From contig CAMOVS010000029.1 in NCBI GenBank assembly GCA_946627575.1, positions 1 to 9,120 of the forward strand: DNA of 9,120 bases, in the 5' to 3' direction. How positions within the stretch are numbered: the first letter of the stretch is position 1; each line of letters begins with the position of its first letter. Shown here in pieces: positions 1 through 7,353 of the stretch. The notes beneath the pieces were generated by a model. It did no database searches. It saw nothing but the letters and a program-made list of their open reading frames with translations, and was not told the origin of the DNA. Origin of the DNA: an uncultured Lachnospiraceae bacterium. GTDB lineage: Bacteria > Bacillota > Clostridia > Lachnospirales > Lachnospiraceae. Both the position numbers and the translations under genes were made by a program.

Positions 1-1748
1 TTGATAAGACCCGGACAGCCATGGGTGCCAGGCGGCTTCGAACCATGGTGGAGCAGCCTTTGATCCGAAGAGATCAGATCGAGAAAAGACTGGATGCCGT
101 GGAGCAGCTGATTGAAAATGCTATGGCACGGGAGGAGCTTAGGGAGTACATGAACTCCATCTATGACCTGGAGCGTCTGACCATGAGGATCAGCTATCGG
201 TCAGCCAACCCCAGAGACCTTATGGCATTTAAGACTTCCATCCGCTACCTGCCCTTTATAAAGGATATACTGGAACAATTCGGCAAGGGGATTCTGTCCT
301 CCATGGGAAAAGACCTGGATACGCTGGAAGACCTCCATGATCTTCTGGAGCGCTCCATAAGGGAGGATCCGCCCATCACCATCCGGGAGGGCGGCATCAT
401 TAAAGATGGATACAATGAGGAGGCCGATCACCTGAAGAAAGCCAAAACCGATGGCAAGACCTGGCTGGCCGAGCTGGAGGAGCGGGAGAAGGAAGCTACC
501 GGCATTAAGAATCTGAGAGTTCGCTACAATAAGGTCTTCGGATACTATATCGAAGTGACCAATTCCTACCGGGACCTGGTGCCGGATCATTATATAAGAA
601 GGCAGACCCTGGCCAATGCGGAGCGATATGTGACCGAGGAACTGTCGGATCTGGCCAAGACTATTCTGACGGCAGAAGACCGGCTCTACGCTTTGGAATA
701 CGAGCTCTTTACGGATGTCCGGGACCAGCTGGCTGCTCAGATTGAAAGGATTCAGAATACTGCCCATATCATTTCCTGGGTGGATGCCCTGGCTTCCCTG
801 GCCCTGACGGCGGAGCAGAATCGTTACGTTCGCCCGACCCTCAATAAAAAGGGTCAGATCCAGATCAAGGGAGGCCGCCACCCGGTGGTGGAGCAGATGA
901 TGAAGGGAGAACTCTTTGTTGACAACGACACTCTTCTGGATCATCGGAAGAACCGGATGAATATCATCACCGGCCCTAATATGGCCGGCAAATCCACCTA
1001 CATGCGCCAGACAGCCTTGATTGTCCTTATGACTCAGATCGGTTCCTTTGTGCCGGCCAAATCTGCTTCGATCGGCATCGTGGACCGGATCTTTACCCGG
1101 GTGGGTGCATCGGATGACCTGGCTTCAGGCCAGAGTACCTTTATGGTGGAAATGAGCGAGGTGGCAGGTATATTACGCCATGCAACCAAAAACAGCCTGA
1201 TTATCCTCGATGAGATCGGCCGAGGTACCAGTACCTTTGACGGCCTGTCCATTGCCTGGGCTGTGGTGGAATATATAGCAGGATCCAGCCTCTCCGGTGC
1301 CAAGACCCTATTTGCCACCCATTACCATGAGCTGACCGAGCTGGAGGGACGGATGCCGGGCGTCAATAATTATTGCATCGCCGTTCAGGAAAAGGGGGAC
1401 GATATCATTTTCCTGCGGAAAATCATTCGGGGCAGCGCCGACCGGAGCTACGGTATCCAGGTGGCCAAGCTGGCCGGGGTGCCGGATGCCGTTATCGAAC
1501 GGGCCCGGGAGATCGCAGCAGACCTGGAGGATTCGGATATTGCCAGGAAGACAGGAAACATAGGTCGGGCCGGTCTGGATCCGGAACCCGAAGGAGTCCA
1601 GATCTCCCTCTTTGATACCATCGGCATGGTGGGCCAGGAGCGGGTGGAGAGTCCGGTGGAGCAGATCCTTAAAGAGACCGACCTTAACAATATGACCCCC
1701 ATCCAGGCCCTGAACCTGGTATATGAATTAAAGGAAAAATGTAAGTAA
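1..1748 (+). CDS. mutS: DNA mismatch repair ATPase MutS (5' end outside window)
   Basis: MutS recognises mispaired and looped-out bases and recruits MutL in an ATP-dependent way. The reading frame is open from the first base (bases 1-2 finish a codon, then DKTRTAMGARRLR), a conserved stretch inside the MutS core, so the ATG at 21 is internal. About 580 residues are present; against a usual length near 860, the mismatch-binding and connector domains lie upstream. Counting from the ATG at 21, the core and clamp regions come first (GYYIEVT and YIRRQTLANAERY), then the ATPase domain: GRHPVVE, Walker A GPNMAGKST at about 318 (972-998), signature STFMVEM, Walker B LIILDE at about 393, then RGTSTFDG and FATHYHELTELE. 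Near the C-terminus QISLF (1599-1613) fits the sliding-clamp-binding motif seen in Bacillus MutS, and the tail TPIQALNLVYELK is the usual end. All ATPase motifs look intact. The stop lies 11 nt before mutL, so the two are almost certainly co-transcribed. Confidence 0.98.
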   Translation, partial: DKTRTAMGARRLRTMVEQPLIRRDQIEKRLDAVEQLIENAMAREELREYMNSIYDLERLTMRISYRSANPRDLMAFKTSIRYLPFIKDILEQFGKGILSSMGKDLDTLEDLHDLLERSIREDPPITIREGGIIKDGYNEEADHLKKAKTDGKTWLAELEEREKEATGIKNLRVRYNKVFGYYIEVTNSYRDLVPDHYIRRQTLANAERYVTEELSDLAKTILTAEDRLYALEYELFTDVRDQLAAQIERIQNTAHIISWVDALASLALTAEQNRYVRPTLNKKGQIQIKGGRHPVVEQMMKGELFVDNDTLLDHRKNRMNIITGPNMAGKSTYMRQTALIVLMTQIGSFVPAKSASIGIVDRIFTRVGASDDLASGQSTFMVEMSEVAGILRHATKNSLIILDEIGRGTSTFDGLSIAWAVVEYIAGSSLSGAKTLFATHYHELTELEGRMPGVNNYCIAVQEKGDDIIFLRKIIRGSADRSYGIQVAKLAGVPDAVIERAREIAADLEDSDIARKTGNIGRAGLDPEPEGVQISLFDTIGMVGQERVESPVEQILKETDLNNMTPIQALNLVYELKEKCK

Positions 1749-1759
1749 CAGGAGCAGAC

Positions 1760-3889
1760 ATGGCAGAGATAAAAGTGCTTGATCAGGATACCATTAATCA
1801 GATAGCTGCCGGTGAGGTGGTGGAGAGGCCTTCTTCCATCGTCAAGGAGCTGGTGGAGAATGCTATTGATGCTTCATCTACAGCTATTACGGTGGAAATA
1901 AAGAGTGGGGGGACTGACTTCATCCGCATTACGGATAATGGCTGCGGTATCGACAAAGACCAGATCCGGACTGCTTTTCTCCCTCATGCGACCAGCAAGA
2001 TTGACCAGGCCAGCGACCTGGCTACCGTGGGCACTCTGGGGTTCCGGGGTGAGGCGCTGGCCAGCATCAGCGCCGTGTCCAAGGTGGAGATGGTGACCAA
2101 GACCGACCAGGGTATTTCCGGGATTCGTTATCTGATTGAAGGCGGCCAGGAAATGACCTGCGAGGAAGTGGGGTGCCCGGAGGGGACGACCATTATTGTA
2201 CGCAATCTTTTTTACAATACACCGGCCAGACGCAAGTTTCTCAAGTCTTCCATGACCGAGGCCGGCTATGTGGAGGCTTTCCTGCAGAGGCTGTCTCTGA
2301 GCCATCCGGATATCGCATTCAAGTTCATCAATGAGAACCGGATGCGGATCTCCACCTCAGGCAACGGAAAGCTTAAGGATGCCATTTACCACATCTATGG
2401 AAGGGAGGTGGCCGGCAGCCTGCTTCCCGTGGACCAGGAAGACCGGGGCATCCGGGTGACGGGTTTTATCGGTAAGCCGGTCATATCCCGGGGAAACCGC
2501 AATTATGAGAATTACTTTGTTAACGGCCGCTATCTAAAAAACAGGATCATCACCAAGGGGATCGAGGACGGCTACAAGGGCCATGCCATGGTGCACAGAT
2601 TTCCCTTCTGCCTGCTCATGATCAGCATGGATCCCCTCCTGGTGGATGTCAATGTTCACCCGGCCAAGATGGAGATGCGCTTCCACAATGGGGAGGACCT
2701 TTATCATGTGGTCGAGGAGGCTGTTCGAAAGGCCTTCATCAACCGGGAGCTGATCCCCAAAGTGGCCCCGGGTAAGGAGAAAAAGACCAGACCGGTTCTG
2801 GACCGGAGCCCGGAGCCCTTTGAGAAGGAACGGATCAGGCAGGGGCTTTCCGGAGGAGAGAATCAAGCTGCGGGAGAAGAGAATAAGGTCCCGGGAGAAG
2901 AGAATAAGGTCCCGGGAAGCCAGGGATCTTTGAAAGTCCAGGAAACTCAGGAAGTCCGGGCAATTCCGGAAGCTTCCCCGGAGTCACGGAAGGCTGCTGT
3001 CGAGGCCAGGATCGCAAGGCTCAATCTTGGGAAAGATGATGATATCCGGAGGGATATTGACCGGCGGATGGCCGGAGCCGTGCTGCCCGTTCGGGAGAGG
3101 GATCTTTATCAGATCGGGAAATCTGAAGAGAAGGACAGCAGACAGTCCGGAGAGCCGGCGGAAAGTGCAGAGGGTTTGGCCGCAGAGACCAAATTAGGAT
3201 CCAACCAATCTGATAGGGCAGGGGCCGGTAAGGGATTGATTCCGGAAGAGCTGATGACAGGCCGGCAGCTGACTTTGGCGGATGACACGGTACTGAATAT
3301 GGAAGCCAGGCCCCGCCATCGGATCATCGGTCAGGTCTTCGGGACCTTCTGGCTGATGGAATATGAGGATAAGCTCTTCTTTGTTGACCAGCATGCTGCT
3401 CATGAGAAGGTTATGTATGAAAAACTGATGACGCGGATCTCTGAAGGGGAGGTTCTTCAGCAGCAGATTGCCCCGCCCATGGTCTTGACCCTGTCGGTCC
3501 GGGACCAGGAAAAGCTGGCAGGCTGCCGGGAGGCTCTGGAGCGGATCGGCTTTACCATCGAGGATTTTGGTCAGGATGCGGTTGTGATCCGTGCTGTCCC
3601 GCTTAATCTTTATGGGATGGATGAGAAAGCCTTCTTTCTGGAGCTTTTTGACGGAATGGAGGATTTTAGCGGCAAGCTGAATATGGACCATGTGACGGAT
3701 CGGGTGGCCACTATGGCCTGCAAGGCTGCGGTCAAGGGAAATACCAGGATGAGCCTGGCAGAGATGGATGCTCTCATGGACCAGCTGATGGAGCTTGATA
3801 ATCCCTATCAGTGCCCTCATGGCAGACCGACCATCATTTCCATGTCCCGCTATGAGATCGAGAAAAAGTTCAAGAGGATTCAGACATGA
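1760..3889 (+). CDS. mutL: DNA mismatch repair protein MutL, endonuclease type
   Basis: MutL couples mismatch recognition by MutS to strand removal. The N-terminal GHKL ATPase is complete: NQIAAGEVVERPSSIVKELVENAIDA (residues 13-38, with E30 and N34 as expected base and Mg ligand), DNGCGI at 59, GFRGEALASI, NLFYNTPARRKFLK, and VNVHPAKMEMRF. The C-terminal domain has the metal-dependent nicking motif DQHAAHEKVMYE at 543-554, ACK at 653-655 and CPHGRP at 685-690, so this is the latent-endonuclease type found in bacteria lacking MutH. Q567 to P572 (QQQIAP) fits the beta-clamp-binding motif of Bacillus MutL. At 709 residues it is longer than B. subtilis MutL (about 627); the excess is a charged, Gly/Pro/Glu-rich linker, roughly 335-515, containing a short tandem repeat. 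The start is fixed by AGGAG at 1750-1754, 5 nt before ATG. The stop overlaps the miaA start as ATGA. Confidence 0.98.
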   Translation: MAEIKVLDQDTINQIAAGEVVERPSSIVKELVENAIDASSTAITVEIKSGGTDFIRITDNGCGIDKDQIRTAFLPHATSKIDQASDLATVGTLGFRGEALASISAVSKVEMVTKTDQGISGIRYLIEGGQEMTCEEVGCPEGTTIIVRNLFYNTPARRKFLKSSMTEAGYVEAFLQRLSLSHPDIAFKFINENRMRISTSGNGKLKDAIYHIYGREVAGSLLPVDQEDRGIRVTGFIGKPVISRGNRNYENYFVNGRYLKNRIITKGIEDGYKGHAMVHRFPFCLLMISMDPLLVDVNVHPAKMEMRFHNGEDLYHVVEEAVRKAFINRELIPKVAPGKEKKTRPVLDRSPEPFEKERIRQGLSGGENQAAGEENKVPGEENKVPGSQGSLKVQETQEVRAIPEASPESRKAAVEARIARLNLGKDDDIRRDIDRRMAGAVLPVRERDLYQIGKSEEKDSRQSGEPAESAEGLAAETKLGSNQSDRAGAGKGLIPEELMTGRQLTLADDTVLNMEARPRHRIIGQVFGTFWLMEYEDKLFFVDQHAAHEKVMYEKLMTRISEGEVLQQQIAPPMVLTLSVRDQEKLAGCREALERIGFTIEDFGQDAVVIRAVPLNLYGMDEKAFFLELFDGMEDFSGKLNMDHVTDRVATMACKAAVKGNTRMSLAEMDALMDQLMELDNPYQCPHGRPTIISMSRYEIEKKFKRIQT
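2871..2917 (+). repeat. 21-bp tandem repeat in the MutL linker
   Basis: Two identical 21-bp units (2871-2891 and 2892-2912) are followed by the first 5 bases of a third. They are in frame and encode GEENKVP twice (residues 372-385). The preceding GENQAA looks like a diverged, one-codon-shorter copy. The repeat lies in the disordered linker between the ATPase and endonuclease domains, where length change should be tolerated. Being a multiple of three, gain or loss of a unit keeps the frame. Confidence 0.9.
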
Positions 3890-4845
3890 GTAAACCTATG
3901 GTAATCATAACCGGGCCCACAGCTGCGGGGAAAACAGACCTGTCTCTGCGCCTGGCAAAGGCGATCGGAGGGGAGATCATCAGCGCCGATTCCATGCAGG
4001 TCTACCGGGGGATGGATATTGGAACTGCCAAGATCCTGCCGGATCAGATGATGGGAATTCCGCATCACCTGATCGACATCATGGATCCTGACCAGCCCTT
4101 TAATGTGATGATCTTTCGCAGGCTGGCCATGAAGGCAGCGGAAGATATTCTGTCCAGGGGGCATATCCCCATCGTTACCGGTGGAACCGGTTTTTATATC
4201 CAGGCCCTGCTTTACGATGTGGAATTCTCCGACCAGGATGCCGGAGGGCAATACCGGGCTCAGTTAAATGAACTTTGCCGTGAAAAGGGACAGGAATATC
4301 TTCATGACATGCTTAAGGTCTGCGATCCGGAGTACGCGGCAGGCGTCCATGCCAACAATGTCAAGCGGGTAATCCGGGCATTGGAATTCTACCATGAGAC
4401 GGGGCAGAAGCTGTCAGACCACAACCGGCAGATGAGGGCGAAAACATCGCCCTGGAATTTTGCCTGTTTTGTCCTTTACCATGACCGTGAAATCCTCTAT
4501 GACCGGATCAACCGCCGGGTCGACCGGATGATGAAGGAAGGCCTGGCAGAAGAAGTATCGGCCCTTTATAAAAAGGGTTACGGCCGCGATCTGACCTCCA
4601 TGCAGGGTATAGGTTATAAAGAATTCTTTGATTATCTGGATGGAAGCGCTACTCTTGAGGAGACGGCAGACCGGATTAAAAAGAACACGCGGCACTTTGC
4701 CAAGCGGCAGATGACCTGGTTCCGCCGGGAGAAGGAGACCATTCCCATCCGCAAGGAAGATTACCGGGATGAGGATGCCATATTGGAGTACATGCGAAAG
4801 ACTCTGACGGAAAAGAATATTGTGCTTCCATCGCAATTAATTTAG
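3886..4845 (+). CDS. miaA: tRNA dimethylallyltransferase MiaA
   Basis: MiaA transfers the dimethylallyl group of DMAPP to N6 of A37 in tRNAs that read codons starting with U, giving i6A37, the substrate for MiaB. The 319 residues match the family length. Visible motifs are the P-loop GPTAAGKT (10-17), ADSMQVYRGMDIGTAK (34-49, where D35 is the expected general base), GIPHHLID (57-64), TGGTGFYIQALL (98-109, with the conserved Thr101), NNVKRVIRALEFY, GIGYKEFF (from 241) and RHFAKRQMTWFRRE (269-282). The ATG overlaps the mutL stop in ATGA, and AAGAGGA at 3872-3878 gives a Shine-Dalgarno site inside the mutL end, so translation is probably coupled to mutL. The usual Firmicute neighbour hfq is not found directly downstream; a PLP-enzyme gene follows instead. 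Confidence 0.98.
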   Translation: MSKPMVIITGPTAAGKTDLSLRLAKAIGGEIISADSMQVYRGMDIGTAKILPDQMMGIPHHLIDIMDPDQPFNVMIFRRLAMKAAEDILSRGHIPIVTGGTGFYIQALLYDVEFSDQDAGGQYRAQLNELCREKGQEYLHDMLKVCDPEYAAGVHANNVKRVIRALEFYHETGQKLSDHNRQMRAKTSPWNFACFVLYHDREILYDRINRRVDRMMKEGLAEEVSALYKKGYGRDLTSMQGIGYKEFFDYLDGSATLEETADRIKKNTRHFAKRQMTWFRREKETIPIRKEDYRDEDAILEYMRKTLTEKNIVLPSQLI

Positions 4846-4873
4846 AAACAGAGTTGTTAAAAAAGATTATTAC

Positions 4874-4877
4874 AGGA
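4874..4877 (+). promoter_or_regulatory. weak Shine-Dalgarno site that decides the PLP-enzyme start
   Basis: AGGA here lies 1 nt from the ATG at 4879, too close to serve it, but 10 nt from the in-frame ATG at 4888. I therefore prefer 4888, giving an N-terminus MKKDNYAG. The site is weak and the spacing long, so initiation may be modest or aided by coupling to miaA. Confidence 0.5.
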
Positions 4878-4887
4878 TATGTTAGCT

Positions 4888-6228
4888 ATGAAGAAGGACA
4901 ATTATGCCGGAGTCCGTGAAGACGCCGGCTTGCCGGCAGGGCAGGCCCTGCTGAGAGAATATTATGTAAAAATGGGTGTGAGCCCGGAGGTCTGCAATTA
5001 TTGCAGCACCGTGGAGGAGAAGCTGAAGGACCGCTTTGAAGAGATAGACAGGGTTGCCCAGATCAATCAGATGAAGGTTCTTGCGGCTATGCAGAAGAAC
5101 CGGTTGAGTGAGGCCTGTTTTGCGCCGACTACCGGATACGGCTACAATGACCTTGGTCGGGAGACCCTGGAAGCCATCTATGCCGACGTCTTCGGGACGG
5201 AGGATGCCCTGGTCAGACCTCAGATTACCTGCGGAACCCACGCGCTGGCTCTGGCCCTGTCCAGCCAGCTGAGACCGGGAGATGAGCTCCTTTCTCCGGT
5301 GGGCAAGCCCTATGACACCCTGGAGGAGGTCATTGGCATCCGACCGTCTGTCGGGTCCCTGGCCGAGTTCGGGATCAGCTACCGGCAGGTGGACCTGCTT
5401 GCCGATGGCTCTTTTGACTGGGAAGGAATAGAAAAAGCTCTTAATGAAAAAACCAGGATGGTGACCATTCAGCGGTCCAAGGGCTATGATACCCGGCCTA
5501 CGCTGTCGGTGGAAGCCATCGGGGCTCTGATTTCCTTTATAAAAGAAAGAAAGCCCGATACCCTATGTATGGTGGATAACTGTTATGGCGAATTTGTTGA
5601 GATTCAGGAACCGTCCGACCTGGGCGCAGACCTGGTCGTTGGATCTCTCATTAAGAATCCGGGAGGGGGTCTGGCACCTATAGGCGGCTACCTATGCGGG
5701 ACCAGAGAATGCATAGAAAGGGCGGCAGTTCGCCTGACTTCCCCGGGATTGGGCCGGGAGGTCGGAGCAAGCCTTGGCGTGACTTCATCTATGCTGCAGG
5801 GATTATTTCTTGCCCCTTCGGTGGTGAAGGGAGCGCTCAAGGGAGCCATCTTTGCAGCCAATGTCTATGAGGGTCTGGGATTTAAGACCATACCGGACGG
5901 AAAGGAAAGCCGCCATGACATTATCCAGTCGGTTCTTCTTAAGAAGCCGGAATACCTGAAAGCTTTCTGCCGGGGTATCCAGGCAGCGGCTCCCGTGGAC
6001 AGCTTCGTCAGTCCGGAGCCCTGGGATATGCCGGGCTATGATGACCAGGTTATTATGGCTGCAGGGGCTTTTGTCTCCGGATCTTCGATTGAGTTGTCAG
6101 CGGATGGTCCCATGAGAGAGCCCTATGCCGTATATTTTCAGGGTGGACTGACCTGGGAGCATGCCAGGTTCGGCATTATGATGTCCCTGCAGAAGCTCTG
6201 CGAGGCCGGATTCCGTTTGCCCGGATAG
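4888..6228 (+). CDS. PLP-dependent enzyme of the methionine gamma-lyase / YnbB 'aluminium resistance' family
   Basis: This is a fold-type I PLP enzyme related to cystathionine/methionine gamma-lyases and to B. subtilis YnbB. Such proteins are often labelled 'aluminium resistance' or 'methionine gamma-lyase family', but as far as I know the physiological substrate is not firmly established. The sequence shows the family landmarks: TTGYGYNDLGRETLE, an ALVRPQITCGTHALALAL cofactor-phosphate region, GDELLSPVGKPYDTL, VDNCYGEF with the Asp expected to contact the PLP ring nitrogen, and SLIKNPGGGLAPIGGY, whose Lys (codon 5653-5655, residue 256) should form the Schiff base. It has 446 residues from the ATG at 4888, slightly longer than I expect for the family. 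No signal peptide or membrane segment is seen, so it is cytosolic. It sits about 40 nt after miaA without a convincing promoter, so it is probably the end of the mutS-mutL-miaA transcript. Family assignment is firm; the reaction is uncertain. Confidence 0.9.
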   Translation: MKKDNYAGVREDAGLPAGQALLREYYVKMGVSPEVCNYCSTVEEKLKDRFEEIDRVAQINQMKVLAAMQKNRLSEACFAPTTGYGYNDLGRETLEAIYADVFGTEDALVRPQITCGTHALALALSSQLRPGDELLSPVGKPYDTLEEVIGIRPSVGSLAEFGISYRQVDLLADGSFDWEGIEKALNEKTRMVTIQRSKGYDTRPTLSVEAIGALISFIKERKPDTLCMVDNCYGEFVEIQEPSDLGADLVVGSLIKNPGGGLAPIGGYLCGTRECIERAAVRLTSPGLGREVGASLGVTSSMLQGLFLAPSVVKGALKGAIFAANVYEGLGFKTIPDGKESRHDIIQSVLLKKPEYLKAFCRGIQAAAPVDSFVSPEPWDMPGYDDQVIMAAGAFVSGSSIELSADGPMREPYAVYFQGGLTWEHARFGIMMSLQKLCEAGFRLPG

Positions 6229-6294
6229 GGTTCCCTGCATGTTCATAGGGAGATGGATGCTTATCTGCAGACATCACTCTCCTGCTGTCATGTT

Positions 6295-6309
6295 TTGATC
6301 AACGATCAA
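6295..6309. repeat. palindrome TTGATC-AAC-GATCAA upstream of the radC promoter
   Basis: Perfect 6-bp arms are separated by 3 nt. With one bulged base the symmetry extends outward to ATG/CAT (6290-6313). It ends 13 nt before the -35 element. The position and size would suit a dimeric regulator's operator, but no family-specific consensus was recognised and the site may be chance. Confidence 0.4.
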
Positions 6310-6322
6310 TCATAACTCTGTG

Positions 6323-6351
6323 TGTACAAAAGCAAAAAGCTGTGTTAAAAT
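6323..6351 (+). promoter_or_regulatory. predicted sigma-A promoter for radC (possibly radC-mreBC)
   Basis: TGTACA at 6323-6328 (4 of 6 to TTGACA) and TAAAAT at 6346-6351 (5 of 6 to TATAAT) are 17 bp apart. TG at 6343-6344 with one base before the hexamer makes an extended -10. Transcription would begin near 6358. It is the best promoter-like sequence seen in the window, and lies in the only long gap. Prediction only. Confidence 0.65.
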
Positions 6352-6359
6352 AACGGGTG

Positions 6360-6403
6360 ATATTCTGTCATCAAAGCTTACTATGGACGGTCTATCAGAA
6401 TAT
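6360..6403 (+). repeat. 8-bp inverted repeat at the start of the radC leader
   Basis: ATATTCTG (6360-6367) and CAGAATAT (6396-6403) are perfect inverted copies separated by 28 nt. They would begin within a few bases of the predicted transcript 5' end and could form a stem there, possibly protecting or regulating the mRNA. The stem is AT-rich with a large loop, and no T-run follows, so it is not an intrinsic terminator. No known riboswitch class was recognised. Confidence 0.45.
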
Positions 6404-6515
6404 GCCCCAGATGCCCGTACGTCCATGCAGGTATGGTATGGGACCGGATGGATGACAGGCCGTGAACAGTAAGCATTACGGGCGCCGTCTGCCTTCCTTT
6501 CAGCGGGAGAAGAAT

Positions 6516-6521
6516 GGGAGG
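6516..6521 (+). promoter_or_regulatory. Shine-Dalgarno site deciding the radC start
   Basis: GGGAGG is a strong anti-SD match 3 nt before the ATG at 6525. The spacing is short, but the alternatives are worse: GTG 6462 has only AGG 2 nt upstream, and ATG 6546 has AGG directly abutting it. Confidence 0.55.
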
Positions 6522-6524
6522 TAT

Positions 6525-7223
6525 ATGGATAGAAAAGCTTTTAGGATGAAAGAACGTCCGATTTCGGAAAGACCTTACGAGAAGTGCCTGGCAGGAGGAG
6601 CCCAGAGCCTGACGGATGGTGAACTGCTTGCCGTTATCCTGAGGAATGGAACCAGACAGTGTTCTGCCCTGGACCTGGCCTGCCTGCTGTTGGACAAGCA
6701 CCCGGCCTACAAGGGGCTTGCCGGTCTCCACCATCTTGACTACAGAAGTCTTCTTGAGATACCCGGGATCGGGAAGGTGAAGGCCATCGAATTATTGTGC
6801 CTGGTTGAGCTGTCCAAGCGTCTTAGCAGGGCAGCAAAAGACCGGATGCCGGATTTTAGTGATCCGGAAAGGATTGCTGATTACTATATGGATGAGCTTC
6901 GGCATCTGGAGACTGAGAAGGTGATGCTGCTGGTACTGAATAATCGTTACCGGTTGATCCGGGATGTGGTCATATCCACCGGGTCGTCAACGGAAGCCTA
7001 TGTTTCGGTCAAAGATATTTTTCTGGCTGCGCTTCGTGATGGCGCAGTCTATATTATTTTGATGCACAATCATCCGTCCGGAGACCCTGAACCCAGTAAG
7101 GAGGATATTTTGCTTACGCGAAGGATTCAGGAAGCCGGAGACCTGGTGGGGATCCCCTTGTCCGACCATATCGTGATCGGAGACCATTCTTATGTGAGCT
7201 TCCGGGAGAGGGGGATTATTTAA
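6525..7223 (+). CDS. radC: RadC family JAMM/MPN+ protein
   Basis: RadC proteins combine a helix-hairpin-helix segment with a zinc-binding JAMM (MPN+) domain. The name comes from a supposed DNA-repair role, but the original E. coli mutation was later traced to recG and the cellular role is unsettled. With the start at 6525 the protein has 232 residues, normal for the family, and begins MDRKAFRMKERPISERP, where the last part is the conserved N-terminus. The middle has the helix-hairpin-helix IPGIGKVKAIELL (from about 79), and the C-terminal domain has HNHPSGDPEPSKED (181-194), giving metal ligands H181, H183 and D194 with the expected H-x10-D spacing. GAQSLTDGELLAVILRNGT is also typical. It has its own predicted promoter and leader and is followed after 130 nt by mreB, as in the B. 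subtilis radC-mreBCD-minCD arrangement. Start choice is the main uncertainty. Confidence 0.95.
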   Translation: MDRKAFRMKERPISERPYEKCLAGGAQSLTDGELLAVILRNGTRQCSALDLACLLLDKHPAYKGLAGLHHLDYRSLLEIPGIGKVKAIELLCLVELSKRLSRAAKDRMPDFSDPERIADYYMDELRHLETEKVMLLVLNNRYRLIRDVVISTGSSTEAYVSVKDIFLAALRDGAVYIILMHNHPSGDPEPSKEDILLTRRIQEAGDLVGIPLSDHIVIGDHSYVSFRERGII

Positions 7224-7336
7224 GGCAGGCACTAAAAGAAGAAGAGATACAGGCAGGGGTATTCTGCCGGCAGGACCGTGCAGAGGAAGGGGGGCCCCTA
7301 AGTTTTAAGAGGGAGATTTGTACAGGACGATAAAGG

Positions 7337-7343
7337 AAAGGAG
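7337..7343 (+). promoter_or_regulatory. strong Shine-Dalgarno site fixing the mreB start
   Basis: AAAGGAG lies 10 nt before the ATG at 7354. It rules out the in-frame TTG at 7318, which would add twelve non-family residues including HHH and would put this site inside the coding sequence. Confidence 0.8.
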
Positions 7344-7353
7344 ACATCATCAC

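Larger units (their letters stand above)
6229..6524. other. intergenic region with the radC promoter and leader
   Basis: This 296-nt stretch is the only sizeable gap without a convincing gene. In order it holds a weak imperfect hairpin (about 6248-6283) with no adjacent T-run, a 15-bp palindrome (6295-6309), a sigma-A-type promoter (6323-6351) and a leader of about 165 nt with an 8-bp inverted repeat (6360-6403). The radC frame is open upstream to a GTG at 6462, but that extension (NSKHYGRRLPSFQREKNGRY) is not family-like and lacks a good ribosome site. Confidence 0.7.

Noticed and set aside
201..944. Long open frames on the minus strand opposite mutS, mutL, mreB and mreC
   Set aside because: They lie antisense to clearly conserved coding sequences, resemble no family I recognise, and result from codon composition of the real genes.
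4820..4883. Possible promoters between miaA and the PLP-enzyme gene (TTGTGC/TAGAAA and TTGTTA/TATGTT)
   Set aside because: Both are poor matches, and the second would start transcription at the start codon itself.
6248..6283. Imperfect hairpin after the PLP-enzyme gene, considered as an intrinsic terminator
   Set aside because: The stem is short with a bulge and a large loop, and the nearest T-run (TTTT at 6293-6296) is about 10 nt away.
6383..6472. 29-codon ORF (MDGLSEYAPDARTS...) in the radC leader, considered as a leader peptide
   Set aside because: No Shine-Dalgarno sequence precedes its ATG, there is no run of regulatory codons, and no terminator/antiterminator pair follows it.
7252..7300. 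GC-rich palindromes (CTGCCGGCAG at 7264-7273 and GGGGCCCC at 7291-7298) and repeated GGCAGG between radC and mreB, considered as a terminator or operator
   Set aside because: The palindromes have no room for a loop, the GGCAG/CTGCC stem is only 5 bp, and no proper T-run follows. No matching promoter was found, so read-through from radC to mreB is more likely.
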